A DNA stretch of 64,000 nt from Setophaga petechia (GCA_024362935.1 JANCRA010000018.1:1736001-1800000), one strand, 5' to 3'; positions 28,029-43,000 are shown, numbered from the stretch's first letter. Notes: generated from the sequence alone by a model not told the origin. Program-made: numbers and translations.

Positions 28029-31000
28029 TGGCTATTGTCCGAGGGGAGAGAGACGGGGAAAAAAAAAAACAAAACCAAAACCCGCATGCAGTGGTGGTAG
28101 GTAGGACAGGAAAAAAAGGAAAAAAAAATCCTTTGTCACTAACCTCAAAAAACCCGGTGGGAGATTCCCAGAGCGCCCGGGCCTGGGAACCGGAGCCCGC
28201 CCGGTGTGCGGGGCCGTGGGTTCCTGCCCTCCCTCCGCTCCCCATTGTTGGGGTGGTTTTTTCCCTTCTTATTTTTCCTCCCTCTCTCTCCCTTTTTTTC
28301 CCTTTTTTTTTTTTTTTTTAATTTAGCCATAAATTGGCCCGGCTCGCGCTATGAGCTGTTCTATTTTCTCCCTGTCAGGATGAGGGATTTGCTTTATGAT
28401 GCATTGTGTATTAAATACAAGTAATCTGGGAAACTGATTGCTCGAGCCCATCGGCCTGATCAGAGCCCCCGATAGGGAGCCGGAGCCCCCCCTTTCCCTC
28501 CCCCTGGGCCGTGCCACAAAGGGAGGAAGCGCCGGTGGATAAACAAAAGCGGCTCCCGGTACCGGCGGGCCCGGCCCGGCCCGCTCCGGGGCTCGCCCGC
28601 AGCGCCGCCCGCCGCCGCTGGGTGGCGCTCGCCGCCGGGACACCGCGGGACGCGCCCCCAGCGCCAGCGGGGCCGCCGCTCCCCTTTTTGGGGGGAAAAT
28701 CTCTTTTTTTAATAATTCTCCTTCATGCAGCGCTCCCAGAGGTTCGGCTGTAACCCAGAGGAGGAGGAAGGCTCATGCCCCCGAGCCGGGGTTGGGAGGC
28801 GCGGGGGGTCAAGGCTGACCCCGCCGCCGGTCGGGACCTCCAGCATCCCGATTCCTGGATGTGGATACACACATCAACACACATCAACACGCCGCGATGT
28901 ATTTCTTCTTTCAAAAGAAAATCTTTTAAACGTCTCCTGCCGCCTTTCCCCTCTCCCCTCAGACGGTTCGGTGGGCGCTTCAAGAGGCCCAAATATTTCC
29001 ACAGGGTCCCGTTGGCAATTGTTTATTTAAAACAAGTCGCTCTATTAGTGGAGCAGTCAGGAGTTAGTACTCCAGTCTGCTAGTAATTCCCACCAGGCTG
29101 TAAACTGATGCCTCTTTTAAGCCTTTAACTTCATGGTCGTCCCAGAAGTAAAAGTTCTTCTAATGGAGACCCTATGGGCATCGTGCATTCCAGCACATCA
29201 TTAAAGCAAAGCAAAGCAGCTCGGCCACAGCCAGATGAAATAACGGCACTGTCCACGTTTAATGGGCTTCCTGGGGCCAAACGCTGCCGAGGACAATGGG
29301 GGAAAATCAGACAAGTCACTGGTGATTTTTTAAATACCGTAAATGTTCATATTATGCTTAATATTATCCTTTCGTTTGTAGACAAGCCGCTTCACAACCA
29401 CCTTTTCGAGAGAGGTTTAATGTTATATATCTCATGATATATATGTGACTAAATACAACGCTGAGCATCCTGGCTAACGCTGTGATGAGTGTTTGAAACA
29501 CACTGTGAGTGCATTAACGTGGAGAGGGAGAGGGAAAGCAAAGCGAAACAAACACGCAGAAAACAACGTTTTCCTAACATATCCAAATGCTCCAGGACAG
29601 ATGTGGGAAAGAGCAACAAGAACGAAAGGCAACACAGTTTCTGCACGTCAATTCCTCCCACCCCGTGTTGTGGATATCAACTTGAAAAGAAAAATAAAAA
29701 CAGGTGAAAATACAAGCGTTGCTGCTGATTCCAGGGGGAAGAGTCAGATAATTTCCAGCGCTTGATGAAGGAGTGGGGTGGGCATCGCAGTGCCCCCCAC
29801 ATTGCTGCCCTGTCCCTGCTGCCCCTCCTGCCCTCACACTCTGCCTGGCTCATCCCTCCCAGCCAAAAGGCAGTTTTCAAGTGAGGGAGAGGAGGAGAAA
29901 ATTAAAGGTAAAAAAAAAACGTAAATAAGAAATTTCCCTTGGTCTGGAAATGGGCCCAACTGAAAGCATGTTAATCTCCACCTCAGTAATTTGGTTCTCC
30001 TGGAGAAGACAGAAGCCCTGCTGCTGTGCCCTGCACTTCATAAATCACGTCTTTATGTGGACAAGGTCAGGGCACCTAACAGCTCAGACATGGGCCTTTG
30101 CAGTGGCTCGGAGGGCTCCGGCATGTTTATTCTCTCGCACAGATCTCTGAGGAGCAGTCCAGCACGCTTCTAATTACTTTTGATTATTTTCATTTGCTCG
30201 GGTCAGACTGGCTTTGCCGGCACTGCTGGAGGGTGGGTTTCCTCCCCCCAGCCCGGCTGTGGGATGCAGGGGGATCAGTGCTGTGCCCTGCACCCCCTTC
30301 CCTTCCCCAGGGCAGTGCAGGGCTCCAGGGACCCCTGGGGCTCGCCCCACCACTGGAGGGGGTCCCGTTTTGGCAGCAAAGCCTGGAACCTCCAGCTGAG
30401 TCAGGGACCCCCACAGACTGGGACATTTACCAGTGTGAAATGAGGGGCGTGCAGAAAAACACACATTTCCCCCTTGCCTTCCCCCCTCCAAAAGTACCCA
30501 CTGCCTTCGGGGGAGAAAAATAAACGACCCTGTATCCTTGCAAAAAAGTTACAGCGGTGCATGTGCAGGCAATAAAAAAGTTGAAGGACCTCTGCTGTGC
30601 CTGTGGGGACAGAGCTGTGCTCGGGGGGCACTCACAGCCCCAGCCCTGCACAGGCACAGCGTGGGTTGGGCTGCTCTCCCCACTGCTGAGCAGTCAGCAC
30701 AATCCATGGGGAAGGCTTGGTGCCCACGCAGGGGGGATGCCCTGGCAGTGCTGGGGTCCAGGTGTGGGTGAAGCCATCCCCGTGCTCCCACAAGCTCTGC
30801 TGCACCCCGTCTTATGGTCTGTGACAGCACACAGCTACCCAAGTGCTGAGCAGAAAGGCTCCACTTCTTCTCTCCCATTAAAACATGGGCTCTAAAATAG
30901 CATTTTCCTTCATTTCCCAGTCAGAGCTTGACAGCCCAGCCCTGTGTTCTCATCCTGGTGTGAGTGACACCAGCAGACCAGTGCCCTTCTGTCCTGTACC

Positions 31001-34000
31001 CCCGTGTGCCAGGGTCTCCATCACATTGCAGAGGTGAGGGTGGGCATTGGTGCCATTGCAGTGGTGGCACCCACACTCCTCAAGCAGGGGCCACCTCGTG
31101 GGAAGGAGTTTTCTGGCAGACAACGGGCTGTGCCACAGGGTTTTGAGCCTGAAACTTTTTGGCTGTTGGGTGTTGCTGCAAACCAGGAGAAGGGAAGTCG
31201 CAGCAGATTTACCTATTTCATCGATCAGGAAGATGTAAAAACGTGTCAGTGGCTGGTGTCTGGCTGCCTGGGTGATTTTACTCCTGTCGTGGGGAGGAAA
31301 TCCTGCAGACACCCTTCCTCATGGCAGGACAAGATGTTTGCCTTGCTGCAAACAAACCACAGCCCTCACAGCACATCCCAAATTTGATGCTGAGGGATGC
31401 AGTGCTGCTGCTCTGAGCACACCCCTTGCAATGCTTTCCTCCTCCAAACCTTTCCCTAGCTCTTCCTGCCAAGGCCCATGCTGTGAATGCTGAGCACTGT
31501 TGCTGTTTTCCTTTGCAGTGCTCATTACTTCCATTACAGAAGAGTCTGGAAGCTCTCAAATCCAGCCAGGGCCATTTTCACACTCGAGGTTACTGCCCTC
31601 ACAGGGTGAGACAGCCCCTGCTGGATGAGTCAGGCACGAGTTTGGCTATGGTAAAAGTCTGGGGACAAATGCACACTAGCCAGCTTGCCTTAGCACCTAC
31701 GAGAGCCAGGGCAAGGCAAGGCTGACTGATGTGGCTGTTGGCCTCCTGTCCACTCAGAAGCTGTTTTCCTGTGCTTCACCTTTCTCATGTTTTGAAAGGA
31801 AGCCAAAATCCTGGAGAATCTGGGAAATTCCACTGGCAATGCCCTTGTTCTGCATTTCCCTGTGTGCCGGGCAGCCTGGAAGACTCTTTTATTTCTTAAC
31901 CAACCAGAGAGTAAAAGAATTTGAGCATAACCCTCCAAATCCTACCAATATGGCCAAAAAAGAACTTGTTTGGGTTTTTTTTATCGCTCTCTCATTCATC
32001 CCTGATGAAATACAACTGAATGAATCAGGTTTGTACCCACTCCTGCTTCCCATGGTATGCTCATCTGGAGATGGAGCAGTGGGACCCGTGAAGCCAACAG
32101 AGGGTCCATGGGGTGGCCAGAGCTCCCACCCAATGTAGCTGCTGCTTCTCTGCCTGAAAACACAACTTTTAGCAGAAGCTGCCCTAAAAATGGAAGATCC
32201 CTAATACTCCCTGAGAAGGCATAATACCCAGGAGGGAGGAAGCACAATATAAGGATTTTGCAGACTTACTTTGTATGTGCATAAGAATTCAACAAGGTTC
32301 AATTAACCCTCCATTTCTTCCAATTTTTTAATTTTCCAGCCTTCTCATTTGACAGATAATTGGAGGCCTCCGATTATCCTTCCAGTCCCAGAGCCCTCAT
32401 GGCATTTGTAGAGCAATGCAAGGAGGTTGTGTGGGAGAAAGTCCTGGGAAATCATTTGGGTTTCCATGATTTTGAAAGCAAAATTTTCAAGCCAAAAGGA
32501 TAAAGAAGAAAATATGGAAGCAAGGAAAACGCCAGACCAAAGGAGACTGAAGGGGTTAAACTACAGAACTTTACACAATAAGAATTAATGTGATGCATAA
32601 CAGGTAATTCTATTTTAATAATCAATTTTAGGAGTGACTGGCTATTTTCAAAGCATTCCTGTTGTAGCCAAAGTTTTAACTAGGCGTGCGAGAGTGGGCA
32701 TAAACACCTGTGGACTTTATAAGAGTAAGAAGCAATTTATCACCCAATAAAAAGTCAAACACTCATGTTAAAATTTTCAGGTTCACATTTGCTGTTTTAA
32801 GTGTCACATGTGTGGATGGTTCTGGGGGAGGTTCAGAAGGACTGGATACACATCCTACACACAGAAACACACGTGCACACAGCCTGCTCTACAGCAGGGA
32901 AGAAAACCTGCCTGAAAGCTCCAATGTTACAGTTTCATCCCTCCTACATTTTGTGTTAAACCCATTGTGATCATCGACCGCAGTTGTCTAAAACCTGGAC
33001 TAAATGGGCATTAAGTCAGTTGCCATATGAAATTACTGCCATTCGATTTTCAGATAAACCACAAAACTTGATGAACTAACATTGTTCCAGCTGAATTAAC
33101 TCATCATCCCCGGGAAGAGAAGGCTGTGGAGGAAAGCAAGGGCTCTAATAGTGATGATTAATCCTGCTCCTATTGCAAGGCACTCACTGCAAGTAGAGAG
33201 ATGCCCTGCTAAAGGCAGGCTGAGGATCCACCGTGCCTCCAAAACATCTGCCTTGCCAAGCCCTGATGTCAGGGTTAAACATTATTTACGTGTGCCTAGG
33301 AGAGGGAGAATTTTTTGTTACGGGCTTCTGATGAAACCATAAATACACTAAAATCCCCGTCAACAGTTCAAGTCATGCTTGGTAGACAAATCCAGGGACT
33401 GAAATTCAGGAATGTTAATTTATTCAGCCGGTGGAGGAGCATGCAAAGCTGATCCTTATCCCATACTCGGGCAATCTCCCTGGCATTGAGCCATGAAGAG
33501 TTTGGGCAGCAGTGCCCTGTGTGAGTGGCTCAGGCTCCCCAGCCCTGGTGGGCAGAGCCCTTGGTGTCCCCCACCCTGGCTGTGCTCAGGCTCCTGAGCT
33601 GTAAATGCTTAACTGGCCCTATGTGTGCACAGCAGCCCACCTGGGCATGCAGGAGAAGTGCTGCTCCACATAAATTAGTCACACACAGGCAAAGGTGCCT
33701 GATGCATTTGGAAAAACCTTACCCTGAGAGCTACCTGGCTTGCTCTAAAAAGATTTTTGCTCATCGGGAAAATTCAGGGCAGGGAGGTGGGAGAATATAT
33801 TTGGTGCAGGTGTCCAAATAAACCTGTCCTATAACCCATGGATCACAATGGGTTATTAATGAAATAGCTGTGAACATCAGCGTATCCTTGTGGCAGATTT
33901 CTTTCATAAATGAGTTGAACATTTTCCAATTTCAGGAAAGTGCTGCTACCTATAAACTTGGAGATTAAGGGCTTTTTCCCCTAAGACTCAGATCCCTCGG

Positions 34001-37000
34001 GGCACTTGTGTTCTGGCATGCATCCCTTATTTGCTGAAGAAATTTCAAACTTGGTAATTTAGCACCATACTGATAAAACAAAGGGGGGAAGGAAAAAAAA
34101 AAGCAGCAGTTGGGCATGCATGTGAAGGAGGAGAGAGGTGAGTGGTACAGCTTCAGGCATTTTTTTCTGTTTTTTTTTTTAATCCACAAGCCATACTGCA
34201 GATTTTTTGTAAGATTCATAGAGAAAACATTCCCAAGATTCAACATATAAGATGCATATCAATCCACAAGCTGAGTTTTGCAGATGCAAAATGACCTGCA
34301 GAATTTGAAGGAGGATGGAAGCTGTTTTATAACCTTTTCTTCTATATAATTTATTTAAGCCTAAGATGTTGAGCTGAATTTGCCACTAGCAGAATTATGA
34401 GTATTAGTATTATTAGCATTACAGCAGCACCTAGAGGTCCAGTGGAAACTGGGACCCTTTGTGGGTAGAAAAATAATAAACATGAGACTCTGTCCTGAAA
34501 TCTTACAGTTGGCATGGATGGGATAAAAAGTGTGCCAGATGGGAAGATTACCATTTTATTTTTACAGATGGAATACAGAGTTCTGCTCATGGAGAAAATC
34601 AGTGGCAGATTCTCATGCAATATTTTCACATAATTTTCATTCATTGAAAAGTTGTTTTTTATTCCTTTTCTTTGAGTGCAATGAACAGAAACTACTCTCT
34701 GCCTGCTGGTGCTTAACAGCTTCTCCTGGATAAATAGTGGGAGTCTGCTTGGTCACTGCCAGTTAAAACAGGTCTGCATGCTTTAATACGGCTCATCTGT
34801 AGCAGAAATTCTACTTTATCTCTCCTTTTTTAGCTAGGAAAACATTTTAGCCTTGGAAATGAGCAGTTGATACTTTGGAACAGATCTTTAAACGTAAGCA
34901 CATTGTGCTGATTGGTGCCATAAATGAAAGCTCCTCCTATAGAAGCAATTTTGGGGAGGATACGTCAAACTCTGCCTTTGACTTTTGTGGCAGAAATGTG
35001 AAACAGAGTTCATGATGTCAGGTCTTGTTGCTAGGAGTCCCCCAGCAATCATGCAAGTGCTGAACATGAGATGGATCATGATCCCCACCAGGGAGAGGGG
35101 GAGAAACTGCCCCAGCCACTGCACTGTGTGCTCCTAAACCTCACTAAGTGGCTGCAGAAAGCAGCAGGGAGTGGGCCTGTGCTCAGTCACAGTTTTTTGG
35201 GTCCACAGAAGCAAAATGAGGCAATGTGATCTGTAAGAACAGATGTCTTTCCACCAGGAAGGATTTCAGAGGCTGCATGATCTGTCCTGCTGAGAATCTA
35301 GTACAGTAAATACAGCACTAAAGATAATTTCCTTCCTGATGCTTCCCTGTGCTGGAATGCTCACATTGGGCAATCCAGGGGATCCACTGGGCTAAGGAGC
35401 TGTTGCAGAATGTTTGGCTGAGGAAGGTGCTCATCTTTGTGGGCTTTTCAAGGAGTCATAGTGAGATCAGGCTGTCACACATCCCCAGGGAAACACCAGC
35501 AGCTCCAACTCCTGAACACTGCACTGACCTGAGAGTATTGGGGCTGAACTGGTGGCCAGAAGCGTTGATCAACCCAGACAGAGTTCCATTTCCACTCAAG
35601 ATTCCTGTCAGCCCTGGGGTCAGACAGGACACTCAGACCAGTCCCGGGCTGTCCCAGGTCTGTAGGTGGAGGAGCTGCTCCAGCTCCAGACAAAAGTCAG
35701 TCCTGGATCCTCCCACTGCCTTCATCTCCAGGACCAGAGGGCTGGAGCACACTATTTTAGTGCTGTATTTGTGAGCCCTCCAGAAATAAGTGGGAGCTAG
35801 AAGCTGTCCTGCCAGGCACTGTGAACAGAACAGAAGCTCAAGCCAGTTGTGTGTTGCACGAAGGACATCTGTCAGCTTGGGTGATAAAGCAAGAATATCT
35901 GTCACAATATGAATGACCACAATTTTCCCTAGAGCTTGTGGTGCATTTAACTGGGCTATAAAAGATAAAAGTGGGAGTTATGAGTGCTCATTAGCACTTC
36001 AGAATTACTTAATTATTTCATTCTCTAAATTAATCCATGAATTTTGTCTCAAATGGAAAACAGTGGGTTTAGATCAAGGTTGCTGTGGACTGGGAAATAC
36101 TTCAATGAAAAGAAGAAACTGAATTGGTTTGAATGATTTATAAAATGTGAAGGTTTCATTCCAAAATATCATTTATATGCCCAGAAATCTACGCAGCAAA
36201 TCTATCCAGCAAAGGAAAATGAACATTCTCAATCCATGAATAAAGATGGGAAGTAATTCTGCAGCAGATTCAACCTGTGCCTGCCTATGTATGACAAGTA
36301 ACTGATAACTGATCTGAAGCCTTTTTACACATCTGTTAGGTTTGTATTTACCCCGGGTTTAGGAGACAAAATTTGGGAAAAAAGAACATGACAGCTTGAA
36401 GAAAGCAATAATAATGACAGCTACTCCCCACACTGAATTAAGCACATCCTTCCTTATGGAAGGATGGGAAAGGAGGAGCAAGGTCAATGCCAGAGGCAGA
36501 GACTGACCAAAACCCCAAAACTCCAGTCAATCCTTTTGCTTTTTAAAGAGTGCACCTCCACCAGTTTAAGGGGTACAAAAAGAATAACATAGAAATGGAG
36601 TTTATATGAACAGGGTATAACAAAGACCTTGTTGGTCTGATTTCCAACCAGCCACATGAAGAGTGTGGTGACCATGGATGATATTGTTCCAGGTGATTCA
36701 TTGCAACCCCAGTCAGTAGCCAAGTGTCCAGCAGACACATCTGAAGTGCAGTGACCTTGGCTTGCATGAGTGAGGCCAGTAGGAAAAGCAAATGGAAGTT
36801 AAAATGAAAGCTGTATATTTTTAGAAGAATTTGTAGTGTTTGGACTCCAGCTTTAGGTGGCTCAAGAGTATTTTGTAAGCCAAAAATCTGTTCTTCGCTT
36901 CTGGTTTGTTGATTAAATATACTTGTTACCAAGAACTTCAAGCAGGAAAAAATTTAAAAGATACTTCAGCTATGATATTGTCAGCTTCAGCTGCAGCACT

Positions 37001-40000
37001 GAACAACTAAAACGTAATAGCTCTTCAGATCTCAAGTTATTCCCACTGACTGCCCTATAATCAGTATGTTAAATCTGAGCACCTCTTCAGGCACAGTTAT
37101 TTGTGTGATATATACAGATCAATACCTATTGATTTTATAATTTTGATTCATCTCTATGCAGTGATTCAGTTTCACATCATCTTATTTATCAAGCTTTTCT
37201 CCATGCCTTTGCTTCCAAGCTTCCTGACACTTCCAGGCCACTCGAGGAGGGTCCCACCACAACCACCCCTTTTGCCCCTGTACACAGTGTCAGTGGGCAC
37301 TCACTTGCTCACATTCCAAGGAATTTTGTATGCAAAGAGCTGACACAGTGTACCCAGGGTTGTTAATGCATGAGGGTAAGGTTCATAAACCTCCTTTGCT
37401 AATGCCATAGCCCCACTGCCCCTGCTGGAAGTGGAGCTACTTCCCCTGGAGGCTTTGCCACCCCAAAGGACTGAGTGCAGTCACATTTCTTACCCTGTGG
37501 CCATGAAAGCTAAAACTTAAGGCATCATTCATGCCTTCACACTTCCCTTTGCGCTGGCTTATGAAGACACGAGGGTGATAAAACTTGGCACTGAATATTA
37601 AAATTTGTTCTTTTTACCCCTGGAGATTTTTTGGACCTGTGTTTGTACCTGAAGCCCCTCCCTGCTGCAGCTGCTCCTGTGGACACAGCAGCAGACTGAG
37701 CAGAGCTGGCACAAAAAGCCCAACAGTGACTGATTAACAGCAACCTGCTTGACACACTGGAGGAAACCAGCCCCACTGCTGCTGCTGACAGGGCATCAGG
37801 GAAATCCTGTGAACCTCATGCATTGCATATATGCAAATGACAGCAGATTAACGAGCGCCAGCGATGCCACCATTCCCTCTGTGCTCACACCGCTTCACAT
37901 CACAACAAGTTGTGTCTGGACACACAAGAGACGCCCCAAATAGACTAAATCATTATTTAGCAACTCATGTCTGCCCAAATCCAGCTCAGTGGGGCAGCCT
38001 GGGTCTCCTGCTGCTGGCAGCCCTTTGGCAGCGCCACGGTGGCCGGCGGTGACAGGATGTGGGGCAAATGTGGTTAAAAACCATCTGCTGAAATTCATGT
38101 GCTGAATGAATTGAAGGCAAACAGGAGAGACTTCTTTATGTTGAAAATGCCCAACAGAAAGAACTGAGCTCCCTTCCAATGCAACTGTTTCCAAATGTTT
38201 TCCTAGAAGGTGCTGCAGGCAGCTGGGATGTACTGCACCTGTGAAATGGGAGTTATTGGGGTGGATGCCTTTGGAAGGGAAACAAAAAGGATGGATGAGG
38301 ACTAAACATTTCAGGGGGGCTCACACACCCCAGCAGGATAGAAGCATGGGCTAATTACAAAATAAGACCTATCACCATGCAAAAATAAATGACTTCAGAA
38401 ATGGCTTTAGATATCATGTTAAAAGCACCTTTGGGAACAAAAAGATGCTATGCTAAAACCAGGAGATCTAAAGAGCTGTTATTACACATCCATTACGTTT
38501 TCTGAGCTGTCGCATTTACTTTTTGAAGTTCTGTACACATGATACAGCAAGGCAAAACATTTTATGTACCATAAGAAATTTGAAACAATGTTTAATGTTC
38601 AGAAGATAAAGTTAACAAAACTACACTTCAGTGGTTTTTTTATTTCTCTATTTTACGACCTTTCGAGAATTTAAGAGTGAAAGGAAACAAGAAGGAAGGA
38701 TAAGCAACAATACTCTCCTGCTTGCTTTTTTCTACATTGCTGATCAGAGCCCAAGAAATCATAATAAAAAATGTCTTCTTTTTAACGTCTAAATAAGAGC
38801 TGTTGAAACACTGATGGTACAAAGTGTTTCAGGATGGAAAGCATTTGTTCCTCCTGCAGCTATCAACAGTCATATGTTACATGATTTTCCGATTTTTCTC
38901 CCTGAAATTACAGAAGCCTATCACGTCTTCACGACCATTTGGAACAGTTTTTCTGCAGTTTCTGCTTTTTCTAAAACCAAAACCAGCTACCACGATGACT
39001 TGCAAGAACTGTTTCTACAAGCACCAGGCAATTCAGATTATTGACATTTTCTCTGTTCCTTCTAAACATCCTTGGTTACATCTTGATGACATCGACAGTG
39101 ATAAGTACAGAATTTACTGGGCAGTGATCCCCCCACAAACTTTCATCTGGTTGGATGCTAAAATGCTCCTGATGCAGCTGCTGTGATCACTAATTCTATA
39201 GCACAAACACACACACAAAATTCACTTCCTAACCTAAGCAACCACTTCAAATTCAAGTTGCTGATTTCCCTTGGAAAGAGAAGGCAACCACAAACAACAA
39301 AAAAAAGAGAGTGAATGTGATGGGAGATTGATGTGAGTTTTAGAGCATGGTGTAGTTCACTAATTTATTGGCCTAATGAAGAAAAAATTGACATCTGAGT
39401 GGCATGAGCTACACCAAACACAGCATCCTGCCAAACCTACATTAGATGGAAACAGGTGCTTAGTTTAAACTGTCAAAATCTTCCACAGCAGAACATCCAT
39501 GCTGCTTGTTAATAGAGGATCTGGTAGAAAGTGAAGGATTATTTCTGCTGGTTTCAGGAGGAAGATGCAAGGGAAATAGCAAGAACACCAGCAAAGTTTT
39601 ATAAAATGTATTTCACAACGTATCTTGAATGTGTAATCATTGAACTTTTAAAAAATCCTATAGCTTAAAGACTACATTCAAATATATTTTGAACATTTTT
39701 TGACATCTGTTATTTCTCTCAATGACAGACTTTTCTTCCCTTAAACTAGAACTTTCAATATCTGTTCTTTCTATATCAATATCTAATGTCTTCTATTACA
39801 ACCCTGCAGATTTACTATCTGTGATTCAGTGGTAAGTCTGAGCAAATCAGAAGGGATTTTAAGCGCTAGACTATGTACCTTCAATCCAAGGTAATGTGGT
39901 GAAATTCATTCCTGATATAACTTCACTGAGCATTTTGGTGTTTTTTTATTAGGGGAGAATTTGAACTTGGATGGATTTATTCCTGGCATGAATTTCAATG

Positions 40001-43000
40001 TTCAAATACAGCTACTTAGGGTGACACCCTTTGACTAAAATCAAATGTATGGGGGGAAAAAGATGGGTGAGTGACTTGGGAGCAGCCTGATGGTGTTTTG
40101 AAGGATGATATCCATGCAGGATAGATCTACAGCACCTCCTTAGCTGATCTTATGGCTTTCTCATTATGGTAAAAGATACAATAAGTTGGAAGGTGCCTAT
40201 AGCAGAGCAGCAGGATGCAGCTCCCCTCCCCTGTGTTTAAGAGCAAGGGTGTGATGGCAAAACCAGAGAAGAAAACCTGCTTCTTAATGATATTCCAAAC
40301 ATTTCTAACAGTAAACTCTGCAGGGAGCTTGTGTCACTCATGACTGAGCAAGCAAACAGCCTGGGGATGGAGCAGCAACCAGTGAAGGGAGAGAACCACA
40401 TCCCACCAGGACCTCACTGGTGGTGTAATGGGGTTGGTGATTGCCTGGGCATTTCAGGTGAACAGGGAGTTAATGTATGAGCCTTTAAGAGAAGATCTTT
40501 AATGACCCACCAGTCCTCTGAGGTTTTCCAAATCTGAAAGGACAACTCCGTACATGTAACCATTACGTGGGTTCAACACCGACCTGGGGAAACTGTCACC
40601 TCCTGAATCACAGGGGATGCTTCCAGTAACATCAATATTTTCCATAGAGGTCCCCCAGCCAAGCCTGCCTTGCCCCAGCCCTGCTTGGAAGGTCTTCTAG
40701 GGCTGTAGCTAAGGTGGTATGGCTGGAGACCAAGTCAAGGCATTATTTTATTTTGTTTTGGTTAGCAGAGTTGATATTTGGTCAAAGGCTCCTAGCTGTG
40801 AAACGATGAGGAGCTGCCAATTTCTAAGCTAAATGTTGTACATTCATATCCTGCTACCACTAACTCCATTATGATTAGTCAGGAGTGAACTTAGAAGGTT
40901 CAGAAATAACGTTTGGATAAACATCCCCAAATTTTGGATGCTTATCTGAGCCTGACCCAAACCCCCTGAGCATGCAGAACTGAGCTGAAAATCTGGCAAG
41001 AATGTTAATTTCCACACTTTTCATTTCTCTCTTGAAGGCTATATTTGCAGTTTAAGATATTTCCTTTAATTGGAATTAGCATAATACATTATTTCCCTAT
41101 GGTGAGAACAGCTTTTCTCTAGTTACTCTGCCTGCTTGGATTTTGTCCAAGGAAGTACAAAAGGGGATGAAAATGAACACGAAAATCCAAAGTAAATAAG
41201 TGAACCAAACTCTTTAAACCCCACAAATGGGTAGATTCTGCTAAAGGCTTCCCAGAAAATAAATTACTTGGTCCAACCCTAGAATGATGCTCTTCCTTTT
41301 TAATGGTGCCTCTGTACTGGTGCCAGCCATATTCCTGTCACATGCATTTGGTAAAAATAAATAATTAATAATGATTTATGCTTTGGGGAATTTTTTGCCC
41401 TTTTCTTTTCTGGGGTATATCACTGCTTCAGATATCATCTGATTTGTTTAATTCCATGAATTATCAACACCTACAAAAATAGTGCCAGGTATGGTGAGTC
41501 TTTGGGGAGTTTGGAGTAACAATCAGGAGGCAACTGACCCTGCAAAGTGTGCAAGTTATAAGATGCCAGGTTTATGTGTTTACTGAATTCTGTGATATTT
41601 TCTGTGCAAGTGTGGTATTTAAGCAACCTTCAGATGAGAGGAACTTCACATCCAGGTTGCACATGGGAGGCCCAACCTGCGTTTGGGAAGACCCAGGTGT
41701 GAATCCAGCTGTTAGACCTGACCTCACTGCAGACCTTGGGGTGAAGGCTCTAAGATGAAAACCCTGCAAATACCCAAAGTGAGGTTCTTTCCAAATTAAC
41801 CTCTTTGCAAATCAGCTGGTGATGCGAGGTGCATTCGGAAGGACACGAGTGACCTCAGACCCTTTCCAAGCGCAGGGCTGGGAAGGTCGTGTCAGCCCCC
41901 AGCTGCTCACCCTTCCTCCTGCCACTCTTCCCAGGCAGAACTAATTACAGCAGCAGCCTGTGCCTGTGTGGGGGGATAAGCACATGGACACATCCACACA
42001 CCTCCGCAGACCCGAATGTTTGCTCCCATTTAATAACGGGCAAAACAAATAAAAATGAGTATTGACATGAATGCCTGTTACCCAACACTCCCAGGGACGG
42101 AGAGCAAGGCCAAGTGCTATTCCATAAGCACTACTCAAAAATATTCCTCTCCAAGCTCAAATCCAGAACATGGCATTGAGACCAGCTCGAGCACTGAAAC
42201 AGAAACCCAGGCTGGTGTTTCCCAGCTCCTGCTCCTTATCAGGGAGATCTGGGCAGGCTGCCGGGCAGCGGCCGAGGGCTGTGCCGCTCCTCCCTGCCAG
42301 CCGGGACGGGGCCGCTTGGGAAAGGAGAAAATGTCATCCAGCCCCAACACAAAGGGCAAGATGGTATCTCACTGCTGCTGTGGTGAAGTCATTTACTAGG
42401 AAAAATATATTTAGCTGTTCCTGGGCAGTCCCCAGGAGGCTGCAGAGCTGGTTTGATACCAGCCTCGTTCACCTGCCCCAAAGCGCTGCGTGAGACACAA
42501 AGAGGCTCAGAATGACAATTGGTCCCTGTGCCAGTGACCCCCAGGAGCACTGTAGGAAGGGGGGAAGAAACAGCTTACACAGCTGGGGACGTGCCAATAT
42601 TGGAGATGCCAGCTTGATCAAAGAAAACAACCAGGATCATACAGCGAGATCTGCTGTAAAGTCAGCAGAAACACGCCCAAAGTGAAGAGTGAGGTGTGAA
42701 ATATTCCCACCATGAAATCCTGACTCCACTGAGGGCAATAGAAGAGCCATGACTGCCTTTTGGACAGAGAGGGCAACAATTCAAGTGTTTGTTTAGCCGC
42801 CAGAGAAGGAACATTACTTGGTGTACAGCCCACATTGCTTTGTGATAAACATGTTATAAAACAGATATTTGCACAGACTGCATACAATGGGAAAGTCACA
42901 GGGAAAGGTGGGGTTGGAAAATGGGTTTATAAAATTATAAAAATGCCATGGAAGAGGACAGGCTGGAGGATGGTGGCAGTTCTGTTCTCCTGGATCAGCA

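Larger units (their letters stand above)
25590..28870. promoter_or_regulatory. MECOM: CpG island, likely EVI1 promoter region
   Basis: A sharp change occurs from AT-rich intron to very GC- and CpG-dense sequence. The core is about 25590-27390, with further dense patches at about 27560-27720, 28140-28215 and 28540-28870. It lies immediately upstream of EVI1 exon 2, where the promoter of the short isoform is known to be in mammals. On the minus strand possible core elements include a CCAAT beside ATAAATAG (27191-27201) and a TTTAAAG (26915-26921). Neither start site can be fixed from sequence alone. Bidirectional activity is possible. Confidence 0.85.

Noticed and set aside
28250..28320. Pyrimidine-rich tract as an insertion poly-A/T tail
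   Set aside because: There is no recognisable transposon body beside it and no evident target-site duplication. It is probably simple low-complexity promoter sequence.
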